From: DATFQE01 sp963738205
GTDB lineage: Bacteria > Actinomycetota > Thermoleophilia > Gaiellales > Gaiellaceae
Length of the DNA stretch: 64,000 nucleotides
Direction of reading: 5' to 3'
NCBI GenBank assembly: GCA_963738205.1
Contig: CAVTVQ010000009.1
Span: 248,001 to 312,000, forward strand
Under the pieces are notes generated by a model that saw only the letters and a list, made by a program, of their open reading frames with translations, was not told where the DNA came from and did not search any database. Shown piece after piece: positions 36,994 to 48,990 of the stretch (position 1 is its first letter; every line of letters starts with the position of its first letter). A program made the translations under genes and the position numbers.

Positions 36994-38562
36994 GTGGAGG
37001 AGCGAGACCGGCGCCGGCGGCTCGCCTGGTCGACGGCGATCTTCTCGCTCGCAACCGGTCTCTCGCGGATCCTCGGGCTGGTGCGCGAGATCGTGGTCGC
37101 GAACTACTTCGGCGCGCGGGGCCCGATCAACGCGTTCACGGTCGCGTTCCAGATCCCGAACCTGATCCGCGCGCTCGTCGCCGACGCCGCCTTCTCGGGC
37201 GCGTTCGTTCCGGTCTTCAGCGAGCTGCTGGAGAAGGGCGAGAAGGCCCGCGCTTGGCGCGTCGCCTCGACGCTGTTCTGGCTCCTGCTCCTCGGCCTGA
37301 GCGCGATCACGGCGGTCTTCATCCTGATCGCCCCGCTCATCGTGCCGTGGATGACCAACGCCTACGACGACCTCGCGGTCACGCTCTCCCAGATCCTCTT
37401 CCCGATCGTCGTACTGCTTGGGCTCTTCGGGGTCATCGTCGGGATCCTCAACAGCTACGAGCAGTTCAGCATCCCCGCGCTCACGCCAGTTGTCTGGAAC
37501 CTCGCGATCATCGCCGGCCTGGTCGTCGGGGTGCCCCGCGCGGATACGGCGGACGGGCGGCTCTACGTCTACGCAGGCTCGATCGTCGTCGCCACCTTCA
37601 TCCAGCTGCTGCTGCCGCTGCCGTGGCTGTACGGGCTCGACGGCCGCCTGCGCCTCGCGCTCGACGTGCGCGACCCGGCCGTCCGCCGCGTGTTCGCGCA
37701 CATGGGGCCGGTGACGCTCGGGCTCGGGTTGATCAACGTGAGCGCGGTGATCGGGACGATCTTTGCCGCCACGCTGGTCGACCCGACGCTTGCCCCGAAC
37801 GCAATCGACAAGGCCTTCCGCGTCTACATGCTCCCACAGGGCATGTTCTCGGTGGCCGTTGCGACGGTGCTCTTCCCGACGCTCTCGCGCCTGGCTGCGC
37901 GCGGTGACATCGACAGCTTTCGCAACACGGTCTCGCTCGGCCTGCGTCAGATCGCGTTCCTGCTGGTCCCGGCCGGCGTCGCCTCGGCGGTGCTCGCCGA
38001 GCCGATCGTGCGCCTGCTCTACCAGCGCGGCGAGTTCGGCCCCGACCAGACACCGGTCGTCGCCGGCGCTCTCGCCGCCTTCTCGCTCGGCCTCGTCTTC
38101 AACGGGATGACGCTGATGCTGAACCGGGGCTTCTTCAGCCTGCAGCAACCCTGGACCCCGACGTGGGCGGCCCTCGCAAGCCTCGTGCTCAACGTGGCGC
38201 TGTACGCGGTCTTCTACCGCGTCGGCGTCTGGGGGATCCCGTTTGCGATCTCGCTGTCGAACGTCGCTGCAGCAGCGCTCCTGATCGCGCTGCTGCGACG
38301 CCGCATCGGCGGGCTCTCCTTACGCGGGACGATCCGCACCCTGGTGCTCGTGACACTCGCGTCGGCCGTTCTGGCCGCGGTCTCGTACGGGGTCTGGTGG
38401 GCGCTCGACGAAGCCCTCGGCCGGTCGGTCCTCGCCCAGATCGCGTCGCTCACCGCGGCCCTTGCAGCCGGCGGCCTCGCGTACCTGATTTCCTGCCGTT
38501 TGCTGGGAGTTCACGAGCTGGAGGCATTGCTATCGTTGCGGACCCGCTTCAGCCGGGCCTAG
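36994..38562 (+). CDS. murJ: Lipid II flippase MurJ (MviN)
   Basis: A 522-residue MOP-superfamily protein with about 14 membrane helices. SLATGLSRILGLVREIVVAN and FGARGPINAFTVAFQIPNLI are the MviN/MurJ N-terminal signature; DAAFSGAFVPVFSELLEKGE follows, with later hallmarks MLPQGMFSVAVATVLFPTLS and LYQRGEFGPDQT. It moves lipid II across the cytoplasmic membrane for peptidoglycan assembly. A longer frame begins at 36922, but GTG 36994 is chosen because a TATACT box ends six bases upstream and homology starts just after it. No C-terminal kinase or sugar-binding extension as in mycobacterial MviN. Confidence 0.94.
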   Translation: MEERDRRRRLAWSTAIFSLATGLSRILGLVREIVVANYFGARGPINAFTVAFQIPNLIRALVADAAFSGAFVPVFSELLEKGEKARAWRVASTLFWLLLLGLSAITAVFILIAPLIVPWMTNAYDDLAVTLSQILFPIVVLLGLFGVIVGILNSYEQFSIPALTPVVWNLAIIAGLVVGVPRADTADGRLYVYAGSIVVATFIQLLLPLPWLYGLDGRLRLALDVRDPAVRRVFAHMGPVTLGLGLINVSAVIGTIFAATLVDPTLAPNAIDKAFRVYMLPQGMFSVAVATVLFPTLSRLAARGDIDSFRNTVSLGLRQIAFLLVPAGVASAVLAEPIVRLLYQRGEFGPDQTPVVAGALAAFSLGLVFNGMTLMLNRGFFSLQQPWTPTWAALASLVLNVALYAVFYRVGVWGIPFAISLSNVAAAALLIALLRRRIGGLSLRGTIRTLVLVTLASAVLAAVSYGVWWALDEALGRSVLAQIASLTAALAAGGLAYLISCRLLGVHELEALLSLRTRFSRA

Positions 38563-38569
38563 CAGCCGC

Positions 38570-40353
<1,784 letters not shown>

Positions 40354-40357
<4 letters not shown>

Positions 40358-41478
40358 GCGGCGTCCGCCACCTCTACCTCCACCTGCCGTTTTGCGCCTA
40401 CCGGTGCGGCTACTGCGACTTCGTCACCCTCGTCGACCGCCGGGGCGACCACGAGGCCTACGCCGATGCGCTCCTCGCCGAGCTCGAGCTCGAGCGCCGC
40501 CGTTTGGCTCCGGAGCTGGAGACGATCTTCCTGGGCGGCGGCACTCCGACGTTCCTGGCGCCGGACGCGCTCGGACGGCTGCTCGCCGCCCTGCCGCCCG
40601 CCGAGGACCTGACGATCGAGGCGAATCCCGAGACGATCACGCCCGCCCTCGCACAGCTGCTCCGCAACGCCGGGGTGACGCGCATCTCGCTGGGGGCTCA
40701 GAGCTTCCAGCCACACTTGCTCGCGGTGCTCGAGCGGCGCGCGACGCCGGACGTCGTCCGCCGCGCCTTCTACCATCTGCGCGATGCCAATTTTGACAAC
40801 ATCTCCTTGGATCTCATCTACGGGATCCCGGGCCAGAGCTCCGCCGACCTCGATCGCGATCTCGAGGCTGCACTCGCGCTCGCGCCCGAGCACCTGTCCC
40901 TGTACGAGTTGGAGGCGAAGCCCGGTACTCGCTTCACGCACGCGCACGGGGAGGAGCTGGAGCGCCAGGCGGAGGCGATGGAGGGCTACCTCGAGCGGCT
41001 CGTCACGGTGCTCATCGCGGCCGGCTACCGCTGGTACGAGACGGCCAACTTCTGCCTCAAGACCGAGCTGGGGGAAGGGCGCGACCTTCGCTCAAGGCAC
41101 AACCTCGCGTACTGGCAGGGTCGCGATTACCTCGGCGTGGGAATCGGTGCAGTCTCGACCGTCGGGGACGTGCGCTGGCGGAACGCACCGCGGCTGCGTG
41201 GCTACCTCGAGGCGCTCGGCGCCGGCCGTCCGCCCGCACGCGAGCTCGAGCCGCTCGCCGCCGACGTTCGCGCGCGTGAACGGGCGATGCTCGCGCTCAG
41301 GCTCGACCGGCCGCTGCCCTTGAGTCGCTTCGCCGAGACGCTCGATCCCGCCGCGCTCGCGCGGATGGAGGCGCTGGCGCTCGTCGAGCGTATCGGCGAG
41401 GGTGAGGGAAGTGCGGTCGCCCTGACGTCACGCGGACGCTTCGTCGGCGATGCCGTCGCGGCCGAGTTGATCACATAA
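40354..41478 (+). CDS. hemW: Radical SAM heme chaperone HemW (formerly HemN-like)
   Basis: A 374-residue protein. The radical-SAM cluster motif is LPFCAYRCGYCDFVT (C-x3-C-x2-C), with the HemW-type F after the third Cys position rather than the extra Cys typical of coproporphyrinogen oxidase HemN. TIFLGGGTPTFL, SLGAQSFQP and LYGIPGQ-type segments complete the barrel. It is thought to insert heme into respiratory enzymes. GTG 40354 overlaps the lepA stop. Confidence 0.92.
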
Positions 41479-41494
41479 AAAACCTGCAAAGGGC

Positions 41495-41500
41495 TACAAT
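41495..41500 (+). promoter_or_regulatory. -10 box (TACAAT) of leaderless hrcA
   Basis: TACAAT lies in a short A-rich stretch after the hemW stop and ends seven bases before GTG 41508. No Shine-Dalgarno lies between. A candidate -35 (TTGATC, 41467) is too far at 22 bp. Confidence 0.5.
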
Positions 41501-41507
41501 CCGCGTC

Positions 41508-42539
41508 GTGGAGACGGAGCTTTCCCAGCGCCAGGGCGCGATTCTGCGCAGCGTCGTCGAGGAGTACCTCGAGACCGGCCAGCCGGTCGGGTCGAAGACG
41601 CTGGTCGAGCGCGGCGGGATGAGCGTGTCGCCGTCGACCGTGCGCGGCGAGCTCGCCGAGCTCGAGCAGCGCGGGTTGCTCACGCATCCGCATACGTCCG
41701 CGGGGCGAATCCCGACCGATCGCGGCTATCGGCTCTACGTCGACGGTCTGCTCGATCACCTCGAGCCGCGTCCCTCGGAGTTCCCGCTCGAGCTCGCCGC
41801 CGGCCGCGGCGAGGTCGAGGCGGCGCTCCAGGCGACGACCGAGATGCTGTCGCAGCTGACGAGCCTGCTGGCGCTCGTCTCGGCGCCTCCGCTCGCCGCT
41901 GCCACCGTGCGTCACGTCGAGGTGCTGATGCTGCAGCCGCAGGTCGTGATGGCAGTGGTGATCACGTCGACGGGCGGCGTGACGAAGCGCGTTGCCGTCT
42001 TCGACGAGCCGGTCGACGCAGGCCTCGCCAACTGGGCCGCGCAGTACCTGAACGACCAGGTGACCGGTCTCGCAATCGGCAGCCACCGACTGCGCCGCCA
42101 CTTCGAGCAGCCTGAGCTGACCCAGCGTGAGCGTGGCTTCCTGATGGCGCTGCAGCCGGCATTCGACGACGCCCTTCAACAGGACCAGCGGCTGTACGTC
42201 GGCGGGGCCTCGGCGCTGCTCGTCGACGCCCGCCGCGAGGAGCTTGCCGGATACCGCGACGTGTTGGAAGTGCTCGAGCAGCGGGCAGCCCTCCTGGAGC
42301 TGCTGCGCCAGGCCCTCGACCCGCGCCGGCCCTTCGTGCGCGTGGGTGAGGAGCTCGCCCATCCGGCGCTCCGTGAGCTCTCGCTGGTGGGGGCCACGTA
42401 CGGGGTCGCCAACCGCCCGCTCGGCGCGGTCAGTCTGCTCGGACCGTTGCGCATGGACTACGGCTACGCGATCCACTCGGTGCGAGCGGCCGCGTCGGAG
42501 CTCTCGCGCTTCGTCGCGGAGCTGTACGACGAGCACTGA
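41508..42539 (+). CDS. hrcA: Heat-inducible transcription repressor HrcA
   Basis: A 343-residue protein. The N-terminal winged helix (about 5-75) reads LSQRQGAILRSVVEEYLETG, QPVGSKTLVERGG, SPSTVRGELAELEQRGLL and HTSAGRIPTDRGYRLYVDGL, all HrcA signatures. The C-terminal GAF-like dimer domain ends with SLLGPLRMDYGYAIHSVRAA. It represses chaperone genes by binding CIRCE operators. No CIRCE sequence is visible in front of hrcA or dnaJ here, so its targets (groESL, probably) lie elsewhere. Confidence 0.95.
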   Translation: METELSQRQGAILRSVVEEYLETGQPVGSKTLVERGGMSVSPSTVRGELAELEQRGLLTHPHTSAGRIPTDRGYRLYVDGLLDHLEPRPSEFPLELAAGRGEVEAALQATTEMLSQLTSLLALVSAPPLAAATVRHVEVLMLQPQVVMAVVITSTGGVTKRVAVFDEPVDAGLANWAAQYLNDQVTGLAIGSHRLRRHFEQPELTQRERGFLMALQPAFDDALQQDQRLYVGGASALLVDARREELAGYRDVLEVLEQRAALLELLRQALDPRRPFVRVGEELAHPALRELSLVGATYGVANRPLGAVSLLGPLRMDYGYAIHSVRAAASELSRFVAELYDEH

Positions 42540-42559
42540 GGCGCGCCGAACCCCCTCGC

Positions 42560-42565
42560 TACCCT
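42560..42565 (+). promoter_or_regulatory. -10-like box (TACCCT) of leaderless dnaJ
   Basis: TACCCT ends six bases before GTG 42572 in the 32-bp hrcA-dnaJ spacer. There is no Shine-Dalgarno. Confidence 0.4.
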
Positions 42566-42571
42566 TGGCTC

Positions 42572-43690
42572 GTGGCGACGACGGAGCGCGATTACTACGA
42601 GGTGCTCGGGGTCGCGCGCGACGCGGACGACGCTGCGATCAAGAAGGCGTTCCGCGGCCTGGCTCGCACGCTCCACCCGGACGTCTCTGACGCGCCCGAC
42701 GCGGAGGAGCGCTTCCGCGAGGTCGTCGAGGCCTACGAGGTGCTCTCCAAGCCGGAGGCGCGGGAGCTCTACGACCGCTACGGCCACGCGGGCCTGCGCG
42801 GCGGCGGCTACCAGCCGACGAACTTCGACCTCGGCGACCTGACGGACATCTTCTCCGCGTTCTTCGGCGACGACCTGTTCGGGTCGCCCTCGCGGCGGCG
42901 CCGCCGTCGTGGCGCCGACGTCGCGGCGCAGGTCGAGGTCGAGCTCGTGGAGGCCGCGAACGGGACGACCCGCTCGGTCCCGTTCCCGGTGGAGCTGCCG
43001 TGCGACGTGTGCGCTGGGAGCGGCGTCGAGCCCGGTAAGCAGGCCGAGACCTGCGAGACGTGTGGCGGCAACGGCCAGGTGGCGCAGGTGTCACGGAGCG
43101 CCTTCGGCGAGTTCAGACGCGTGCACGCGTGCCCGACCTGCTCGGGAGCGGGCGTCGTGATCACGCACCCGTGCCGTGTGTGCTCCGGGAGCGGACGCAG
43201 CGTCGAGCAGCGCTCGCTCGAGGTGCAGATTCCGCCCGGAATCCACGACGGCCAGCGCATCCGTCTGACCGGGGAAGGCCACGCCGGTCCGCTCGGTGCG
43301 CGGGCCGGCGACCTCTACGTCCAGGTCCACGTCCGTTCCGATCCGCGCTTCGTCCGCGAAGGCGACGATCTGTTCTCGACCGTCGACCTGACGATGACCC
43401 AGGCCGCGCTCGGCGCGAAGGTGCAGGTGCCCACGCTGGGCGGCGACGAGGAGCTCGAGTTCGCCGCGGGCACGCAGCCGGGTGAGATCCGAGTTCTGCG
43501 CGGGCGCGGGATGCCGGTGCTCCAGGGCTTCGGCTCGGGTGACCATCGCATCCTCGTGAACGTGGCGGTCCCACGGAAGCTCACCGACGACCAGCGGCGA
43601 CTGCTGGAGGAGTTCGAGGGCGTCGCGGACGACGACACCTACCGCGCTGACGAGGGCTTCTTCGAGAAGCTCAAGAGCGCCTTCCGCTGA
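42572..43690 (+). CDS. dnaJ: Chaperone protein DnaJ
   Basis: A 372-residue Hsp40. J-domain (about 6-70) with the HPD motif in TLHPDVSDAPDAEER, a short G/F-like region around GGGYQPTNFDLGDLTDIFSA, then four C-x-x-C-x-G-x-G zinc motifs (CDVCAGSG, CETCGGNG, CPTCSGAG, CRVCSGSG), and C-terminal substrate-binding beta domains (IPPGIHDGQRIRLTGEGHAG). It delivers unfolded clients to DnaK and stimulates its ATPase. It lies directly behind its repressor gene hrcA. All zinc ligands are present. Confidence 0.96.
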   Translation: MATTERDYYEVLGVARDADDAAIKKAFRGLARTLHPDVSDAPDAEERFREVVEAYEVLSKPEARELYDRYGHAGLRGGGYQPTNFDLGDLTDIFSAFFGDDLFGSPSRRRRRRGADVAAQVEVELVEAANGTTRSVPFPVELPCDVCAGSGVEPGKQAETCETCGGNGQVAQVSRSAFGEFRRVHACPTCSGAGVVITHPCRVCSGSGRSVEQRSLEVQIPPGIHDGQRIRLTGEGHAGPLGARAGDLYVQVHVRSDPRFVREGDDLFSTVDLTMTQAALGAKVQVPTLGGDEELEFAAGTQPGEIRVLRGRGMPVLQGFGSGDHRILVNVAVPRKLTDDQRRLLEEFEGVADDDTYRADEGFFEKLKSAFR

Positions 43691-44451
43691 GCGAGGAGCT
43701 CCGCCGCGTCGCCGTGACCGTGTCGTCCGAGGCGGCGGAGGCGGCGCGGGCGCGGCTGCTGGAGCTGTTCCCGGAGGGGTTCGAGGAGGCGATCGGCGCC
43801 GACGGGGTCGAGCTGGCCGCCTACACGGACGCTCGCGGCGAGGAGCGCCTGCGGGCGGCGTTCGGCCACGTGGAGGGGTCGCCGGTGGCGGCGGGGTGGG
43901 AGGACGGCTGGCGGGCCTTCCATCGCCCCGTACGGATCGGACCGCTCTGGGTCGGCCCCCCGTGGGAGCGGCCGCCCGGGGACGCGCTCGCCGTCGTGGT
44001 CGACCCCGGCCGGGCGTTCGGCACCGGCGCCCATCCGACCACGCGGCTGACGCTCGAACTGCTGCTCGAAGTCGCACCGGGATCGTTGCTCGACGTCGGC
44101 TGCGGGTCCGGAGTGCTCGCGATCGCCGCCGCCAAGCTCGGCTTCACGCCCGTGCACGCGGTCGACGTCGATCCCACTGCCGTCGAGGTGACGGAGGCCA
44201 ACGCGGTGCAGAACGAGGTCGCTCTGCGGGCCGCGCTCGCCGACGCCCTCACCGCCGACCTGCCGGCGGCCGACGTCGCCGTCGCGAACATCGCCCTCGC
44301 GGTCGTCGAGGCGGTCGTGCCCAGGCTGGAGGCGGCTGCGTTCGTCACCTCCGGTTACCTCGACTCCCAACGGCCGCGCGTTCGCGGTCTCGAGCACGTT
44401 GACCGCCGGACCGGCGACGGATGGGCTGCCGACCTGTTCCGCGCGAAGTAG
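43687..44451 (+). CDS. prmA: Ribosomal protein L11 methyltransferase (PrmA)
   Basis: About 254 residues if translation starts at CTG 43687, whose CTGA overlaps the dnaJ stop. GTG 43714 (245 residues) would cut off the first beta strand (LRRVAVTVSSEAAE), so the rare CTG start is preferred. The N-terminal substrate-recruiting domain is short; the methyltransferase domain has the PrmA-specific VVDPGRAFGTGAHPTTRLTL, SAM motif I SLLDVGCGSGVLAIAAAKLG and the catalytic-loop segment ADVAVANIALAVVEAVVP in place of NPIY/NILA. It trimethylates L11 in many bacteria. Some shortening relative to E. coli (293) is usual in Actinomycetota. Confidence 0.85.
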   Translation: MSEELRRVAVTVSSEAAEAARARLLELFPEGFEEAIGADGVELAAYTDARGEERLRAAFGHVEGSPVAAGWEDGWRAFHRPVRIGPLWVGPPWERPPGDALAVVVDPGRAFGTGAHPTTRLTLELLLEVAPGSLLDVGCGSGVLAIAAAKLGFTPVHAVDVDPTAVEVTEANAVQNEVALRAALADALTADLPAADVAVANIALAVVEAVVPRLEAAAFVTSGYLDSQRPRVRGLEHVDRRTGDGWAADLFRAK

Positions 44452-44465
44452 CATCCCCTGCTCGC

Positions 44466-45662
44466 GTGGCGACGTTTTCGGTTCGATTCCTCGGCTGCAA
44501 GGTGTCTCAGACGGACGCGCATCAGGTCCGGGAGCGGCTGCTTGCCGATGGCCACGCCGAGACGGGCGAGGACGCCGACGTCGCGGTCGTCAACGCCTGC
44601 TGCGTCACGCACGAGGCCGTGAGCAAGTCGCGCAAGGCGGTCTCGCGCGCCGCGCGCACGCACGGGCGCGTGTACGTCACGGGCTGCGGCGCGAATCTGG
44701 CGGGTGCCTTCGCAGGCGCCGCGCCGAACGTCCACGTCGTCGCGCGGCGAAGCGAGGACACGCCCGGTTTCGTCGCCGGACACGTTGGCGCGATCGGCTG
44801 CGTGCAGGCCGATGCGCGCCTCGACCGCGTACGCGCCTTCGTCAAGGTGCAGGACGGCTGCAGCTTCTCGTGCAAGTTCTGCGTCGTCCCGTTGGTGCGG
44901 GGCGGGTCGCGCAGCCGCTCGGCCGGCGCAGTCCTCGCGGAGGTTCGCCGGCGCGTCGACCAGGGTCACCGCGAGGTCGTCTTGACCGGAATCAACCTCG
45001 GCTGCTACCGCGATCGGGAGGCCGGCTACCGCTTGAGCGATCTGGTCCGCGCGGCGGGCGCCGTACCGGGCCTCGACCGCCTGCGCCTGTCTTCGATCGA
45101 GGTCAACCACGTCGACGAAGCGCTCGTCGCCGCGCTGCGCGAGACGCTCCCGGTCTCCGCGCACCTCCACGTCCCGATGCAGTCCGGTGACGACGGCGTC
45201 CTGAAGGCGATGGGCCGCCGCTACAGCTCCGCGACGTTCCTGAGACGCATCGCACCCCTGGCGGACTTCAACGTGACGACGGACGTGATCGTCGGGTTCC
45301 CCGGTGAGGACGACGCCGCCTTCGAGCGCACGCTCGCGGCCGTGTCCGAAGCGGGGATCACCAAAGTGCACGTGTTCCCGTACTCGCCGCGACCCGGCAC
45401 GGCGACCGCCGCGGCGGACACCGTCCCACGCGCGGTCAAGAAGGAGCGCGGCGCCCGGCTGCGGGCAGCGTCTCACGAGGCGTGCCTGCGCCGGTGGCGC
45501 GCGAAGGTCGGGCAGCAGGACGCGGTCCTGGTCGATCGCCCCGGCCGCGGGTACGGTGACGACTACTCGCCGTGGCTGGTGCCGAGCGAGACCCCTGTCG
45601 GCGGGCTCGTGCGCGCCCGCGCGCAGGGTGTCACCGAGGAAGGGATCGTCGGTGTCGTCTGA
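44466..45662 (+). CDS. mtaB: MiaB/MtaB-like tRNA methylthiotransferase
   Basis: A 398-residue radical-SAM methylthiotransferase. The N-terminal UPF0004 domain has RFLGCKVSQTDAHQVRERLL, VVNACCVTHEA and YVTGCGAN, giving three cluster-binding cysteines. The radical-SAM motif is DGCSFSCKFCVVPLVRG (C-x3-C-x2-C), followed by VVLTGINLGCYRD, SSIEVNHVDE and DVIVGFPGEDD. A C-terminal TRAM-like end is present. The LGCKVSQTD context suits the MtaB subgroup, which adds methylthio to t6A37 of tRNA. GTG 44466; a TAGCAT box lies 11 bases upstream. The end overlaps the HIT gene by 11 bp. Confidence 0.93.
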   Translation: MATFSVRFLGCKVSQTDAHQVRERLLADGHAETGEDADVAVVNACCVTHEAVSKSRKAVSRAARTHGRVYVTGCGANLAGAFAGAAPNVHVVARRSEDTPGFVAGHVGAIGCVQADARLDRVRAFVKVQDGCSFSCKFCVVPLVRGGSRSRSAGAVLAEVRRRVDQGHREVVLTGINLGCYRDREAGYRLSDLVRAAGAVPGLDRLRLSSIEVNHVDEALVAALRETLPVSAHLHVPMQSGDDGVLKAMGRRYSSATFLRRIAPLADFNVTTDVIVGFPGEDDAAFERTLAAVSEAGITKVHVFPYSPRPGTATAAADTVPRAVKKERGARLRAASHEACLRRWRAKVGQQDAVLVDRPGRGYGDDYSPWLVPSETPVGGLVRARAQGVTEEGIVGVV

Positions 45663-45981
45663 CTGCCTCTTCTGCAAGCTCGTCGCCGAGGGCGACCATG
45701 TGCGCAGCGGCGAGGGTGTGGTGGCGATCCGCGATATCAATCCGAAGGCGGAGACGCACTTGCTGATCCTGCCCGAGCGCCACGTCGACACGTTCCGCGA
45801 CGTCGGCGAGTTCGAGCCCGAGGAGGCGAAGCGCATGCTCGACTTCATCGCCGACACGGCCCGGGAAGAGGGCCTGGAGGACTACCGCGTGCTCGTCAAT
45901 GTGGGCCCAGGAGGCGGGCAGACGATCTTCCACCTGCACTGGCACTTGCTCGGCGGCAGGATTCAGGGGATGCCGGAATGA
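45652..45981 (+). CDS. HIT-family (HINT-type) nucleotide hydrolase
   Basis: A 109-residue histidine-triad protein. CLFCKLVAEGD holds the two zinc-binding Cys of the HINT branch, and FHLHWHLLGG is the H-x-H-x-H triad with the catalytic second His. INPKAETHLLILPERHVDTF is the family core. It hydrolyses nucleoside phosphoramidates such as AMP-lysine adducts. GTG 45652 lies within the end of mtaB; the 3' end overlaps yqeY by ATGA. All three genes are therefore translationally coupled. Confidence 0.95.
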   Translation: MSSDCLFCKLVAEGDHVRSGEGVVAIRDINPKAETHLLILPERHVDTFRDVGEFEPEEAKRMLDFIADTAREEGLEDYRVLVNVGPGGGQTIFHLHWHLLGGRIQGMPE

Positions 45982-46421
45982 GCCTGATCGGACGGCTCGA
46001 GGGCGAGCTCGAGACGGCGATGAAGGAGCGGGACGCCGAACGGCGCGATGCGCTACGCCTGATCCTGTCGAGCCTGCGCTCGGCCGAGAAGGAGCTGCAG
46101 CGGCCGCTGCACGACGAGGAGGAGCTGCAGGTGCTCCAGCGCGAGCGGAAGAAGCGGATCGAGGCCGCGGAGGCGTTCCGGTCGGCGGGCCGCGAGGAGC
46201 AGGCCGACGGGGAGGAGGCCGAGCTCGAGGTGCTCGAGGAGTTCATGCCCGAGCCGCTCTCGGAGGAGGAGGTCGAGGAGATCGTCGATGACGCGATCGC
46301 CGAGACCGGTGCGACCAGCCTGCGCGATCTCGGCCGCGTGATGGCGGACGTGATGCCGCAAATCGCCGGCCGCGCCGACGGCTCAGCGGTCAGCCAGCTC
46401 GTACGCGAGAAGCTGGCTTAG
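45978..46421 (+). CDS. yqeY: GatB/YqeY domain protein
   Basis: A 147-residue all-helical protein homologous to the C-terminal tRNA-binding domain of GatB (AMKERDAERRDALRLILSSL, then EEFMPEPLSEEEVEEIVDDA and GRVMADVMPQIAGRADGSAV). A role in transamidosome or tRNA handling is presumed, but no activity is established for free YqeY proteins. It is the last gene of the lepA-yqeY run; a 163-bp spacer with one palindrome follows. Confidence 0.94.
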   Translation: MSLIGRLEGELETAMKERDAERRDALRLILSSLRSAEKELQRPLHDEEELQVLQRERKKRIEAAEAFRSAGREEQADGEEAELEVLEEFMPEPLSEEEVEEIVDDAIAETGATSLRDLGRVMADVMPQIAGRADGSAVSQLVREKLA

Positions 46422-46555
46422 GGCTTCCCCAGGAGCCGCGGCCCCTCCAGACGCGGCCGGAACCGCCGCGACCGTTTCCGGGGGCCAAGGTTCACCAACC
46501 TCCTCCCCGATGCGATCGTAGCCGTGTGCGGCGCACGAAACGCGCACCGCTCTGA

Positions 46556-46572
46556 GCCGACACCGTGTCGGC
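46556..46572. terminator. Palindrome (8-1-8) between convergent yqeY and decarboxylase genes
   Basis: GCCGACAC-C-GTGTCGGC is a perfect inverted repeat (7-bp stem with a 3-nt loop as RNA), 13 bp beyond the decarboxylase stop and 135 bp beyond yqeY. It could stop transcription from both sides but lacks a U-run. Nothing else is seen in the 163-bp spacer. Confidence 0.35.
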
Positions 46573-46584
46573 GTCCATGTGTGG

Positions 46585-48012
46585 CTAGCGCCGCGCCGAA
46601 GCTAGCTCGCGCTCGCCCAGCTCGAGAACCACGTCGGCGATGAGGTCGGTGTCCGCGGCCGTCGTGCGCCAGTTGACGATGGCGGGGCGGAAGGCGACCC
46701 GGCCTTCGAAGCGGGTGGTGCCGACGTAGACCCGGCCTTCGGCGAGCAGCGCCTTGCCGATGCGAGTGTTGAGGTCGTCCAGCTCGGGCTCGTCCAGCCC
46801 GGCCGGATGGAAGCGGAAGCAGACGATGTTGAGCGGCACCTCCGCGAGCCGCTCGAGCTCGGGGCTCGTGTCCACCCGCTCGGCAAGGCGCTCGGCCAGG
46901 TCGAGATGGCGCTCGACCATCGCGCGGTAGCCCGACCGCCCGTAGGCGCGCAGGGTCGCCCAGACCGCCAACGAGCGCGCGCGCCGCGAGGCCTCCGGGC
47001 CCGGGAGCTCGTCGCCGGGGAGGTACGCGGCCGTGAGCCCGAAGGTGGCGTGGAGCGGGCCGGGGTCACGCAGGAAGGCGAAGCCGGTGTCGTAGGGCAC
47101 GTTGAGCCACTTGTGGCCGTCCGAGATGACGGAGTTCGCCCGCTCGGCGCCGGCCGCGAGCTGGGAGGCACGCGGGGTCAAACGCGCGAAGAGGCCGAAG
47201 GCGCCGTCGATGTGCAGCCACGCGTCATGGCGTTCGGCGAGCTCGGCCATTCGCTCGATCGGGTCGAAGTCGCCGGTGTTCACGTCGCCCGCGTTGCCGA
47301 TCAGGATCGCCGGTGCGCCGCCGAGCGCCGCGAGCTCCGGCTCGAGCGCCTCCACGTCGAGGCGGCCGGCGGCATCGCGTGCGACAACGCGGACGGAGTC
47401 GCGGCCGATCCCGAGCATGGCCAGAGCCTTCGTCGCGCTGGGATGCACGTAGCCGCTCGAGAACACCGGCACGGCCGGTAGTCCCGCGTAGCCGCGCTCG
47501 TCCACGTCGACGCCGTGGCGCCCGGCCCACCAGCGACGGGCCGCGGCCAGCGCCGTGAAGTTCGCGGTCGTGGCGCCCGTCGTGAGGACGCCGCCCCAGC
47601 TCGAGGGCAGCTCGAAGAGGTCGAGCAGCCACGCGATCGCGACGGCCTCCAGCCGGACGGCGAGCGGCGAGCTGACAGCCGAGAATGCGTTCTGATCGAG
47701 CGTCGAGGCGAGCCAGTCGGCGCCCTGCGCGGCGGGCGTGACACCGCCGGTGACGAAGTGGAAGAAGCGAGGCCCGGAAGAGCGCGTCGCGGAGCCGATT
47801 CCGCGCTCCACGAGCTCGGTCAGGGCTGTGAGCGCGCCGTCGCCGGTTTCGGGGAGCGCACCGGCCAGCGCCTCGACTGCCTCGGCAGCGCCAGGCAGCA
47901 GCACCGGAGACTCGTCCAGGTCGGCGAGGTAGCGCTTGGCCTCCCGAACCGCATAGGCAAGCGCGTCGTCCAGCTCGTCGCGTCGGAGCAGCGGATCGGT
48001 CACGCCCTCCAT
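46585..48012 (-). CDS. PLP-dependent group II amino-acid decarboxylase (aromatic-type)
   Basis: A 475-residue protein. The PLP lysine is in VISDGHKWLNVPYDTGF (S-D-x-H-K-W-x-N), with GVLTTGATTANFTALAAARR for the phosphate loop, HIDGAFGLFARL (the D-A/G-F that holds the PLP nitrogen) and FRPAIVNWRTTAADTD near the end. These fit aromatic-L-amino-acid/tyrosine or related decarboxylases. Substrate is not predictable: no dedicated neighbours. ATG 48012 is the longest supported start, GTG at 48000 is an alternative. Divergent from phoH with 18 bp between start codons, so both promoters interleave. Confidence 0.92.
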   Translation of the reverse strand: MEGVTDPLLRRDELDDALAYAVREAKRYLADLDESPVLLPGAAEAVEALAGALPETGDGALTALTELVERGIGSATRSSGPRFFHFVTGGVTPAAQGADWLASTLDQNAFSAVSSPLAVRLEAVAIAWLLDLFELPSSWGGVLTTGATTANFTALAAARRWWAGRHGVDVDERGYAGLPAVPVFSSGYVHPSATKALAMLGIGRDSVRVVARDAAGRLDVEALEPELAALGGAPAILIGNAGDVNTGDFDPIERMAELAERHDAWLHIDGAFGLFARLTPRASQLAAGAERANSVISDGHKWLNVPYDTGFAFLRDPGPLHATFGLTAAYLPGDELPGPEASRRARSLAVWATLRAYGRSGYRAMVERHLDLAERLAERVDTSPELERLAEVPLNIVCFRFHPAGLDEPELDDLNTRIGKALLAEGRVYVGTTRFEGRVAFRPAIVNWRTTAADTDLIADVVLELGERELASARR

Positions 48013-48017
48013 CGTCC

Positions 48018-48023
48018 TACACT
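48018..48023 (+). promoter_or_regulatory. -10 box (TACACT) of leaderless phoH
   Basis: TACACT ends seven bases before GTG 48031. The box lies in the 18-bp spacer to the divergent decarboxylase start, leaving no room for an untranslated leader. Confidence 0.5.
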
Positions 48024-48030
48024 GGGGCGG

Positions 48031-48986
<956 letters not shown>

Positions 48987-48990
<4 letters not shown>

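Noticed and set aside
41479..42571. CIRCE operator near hrcA/dnaJ
   Set aside because: No TTAGCACTC-N9-GAGTGCTAA or near match is found in the short spacers before hrcA or dnaJ.
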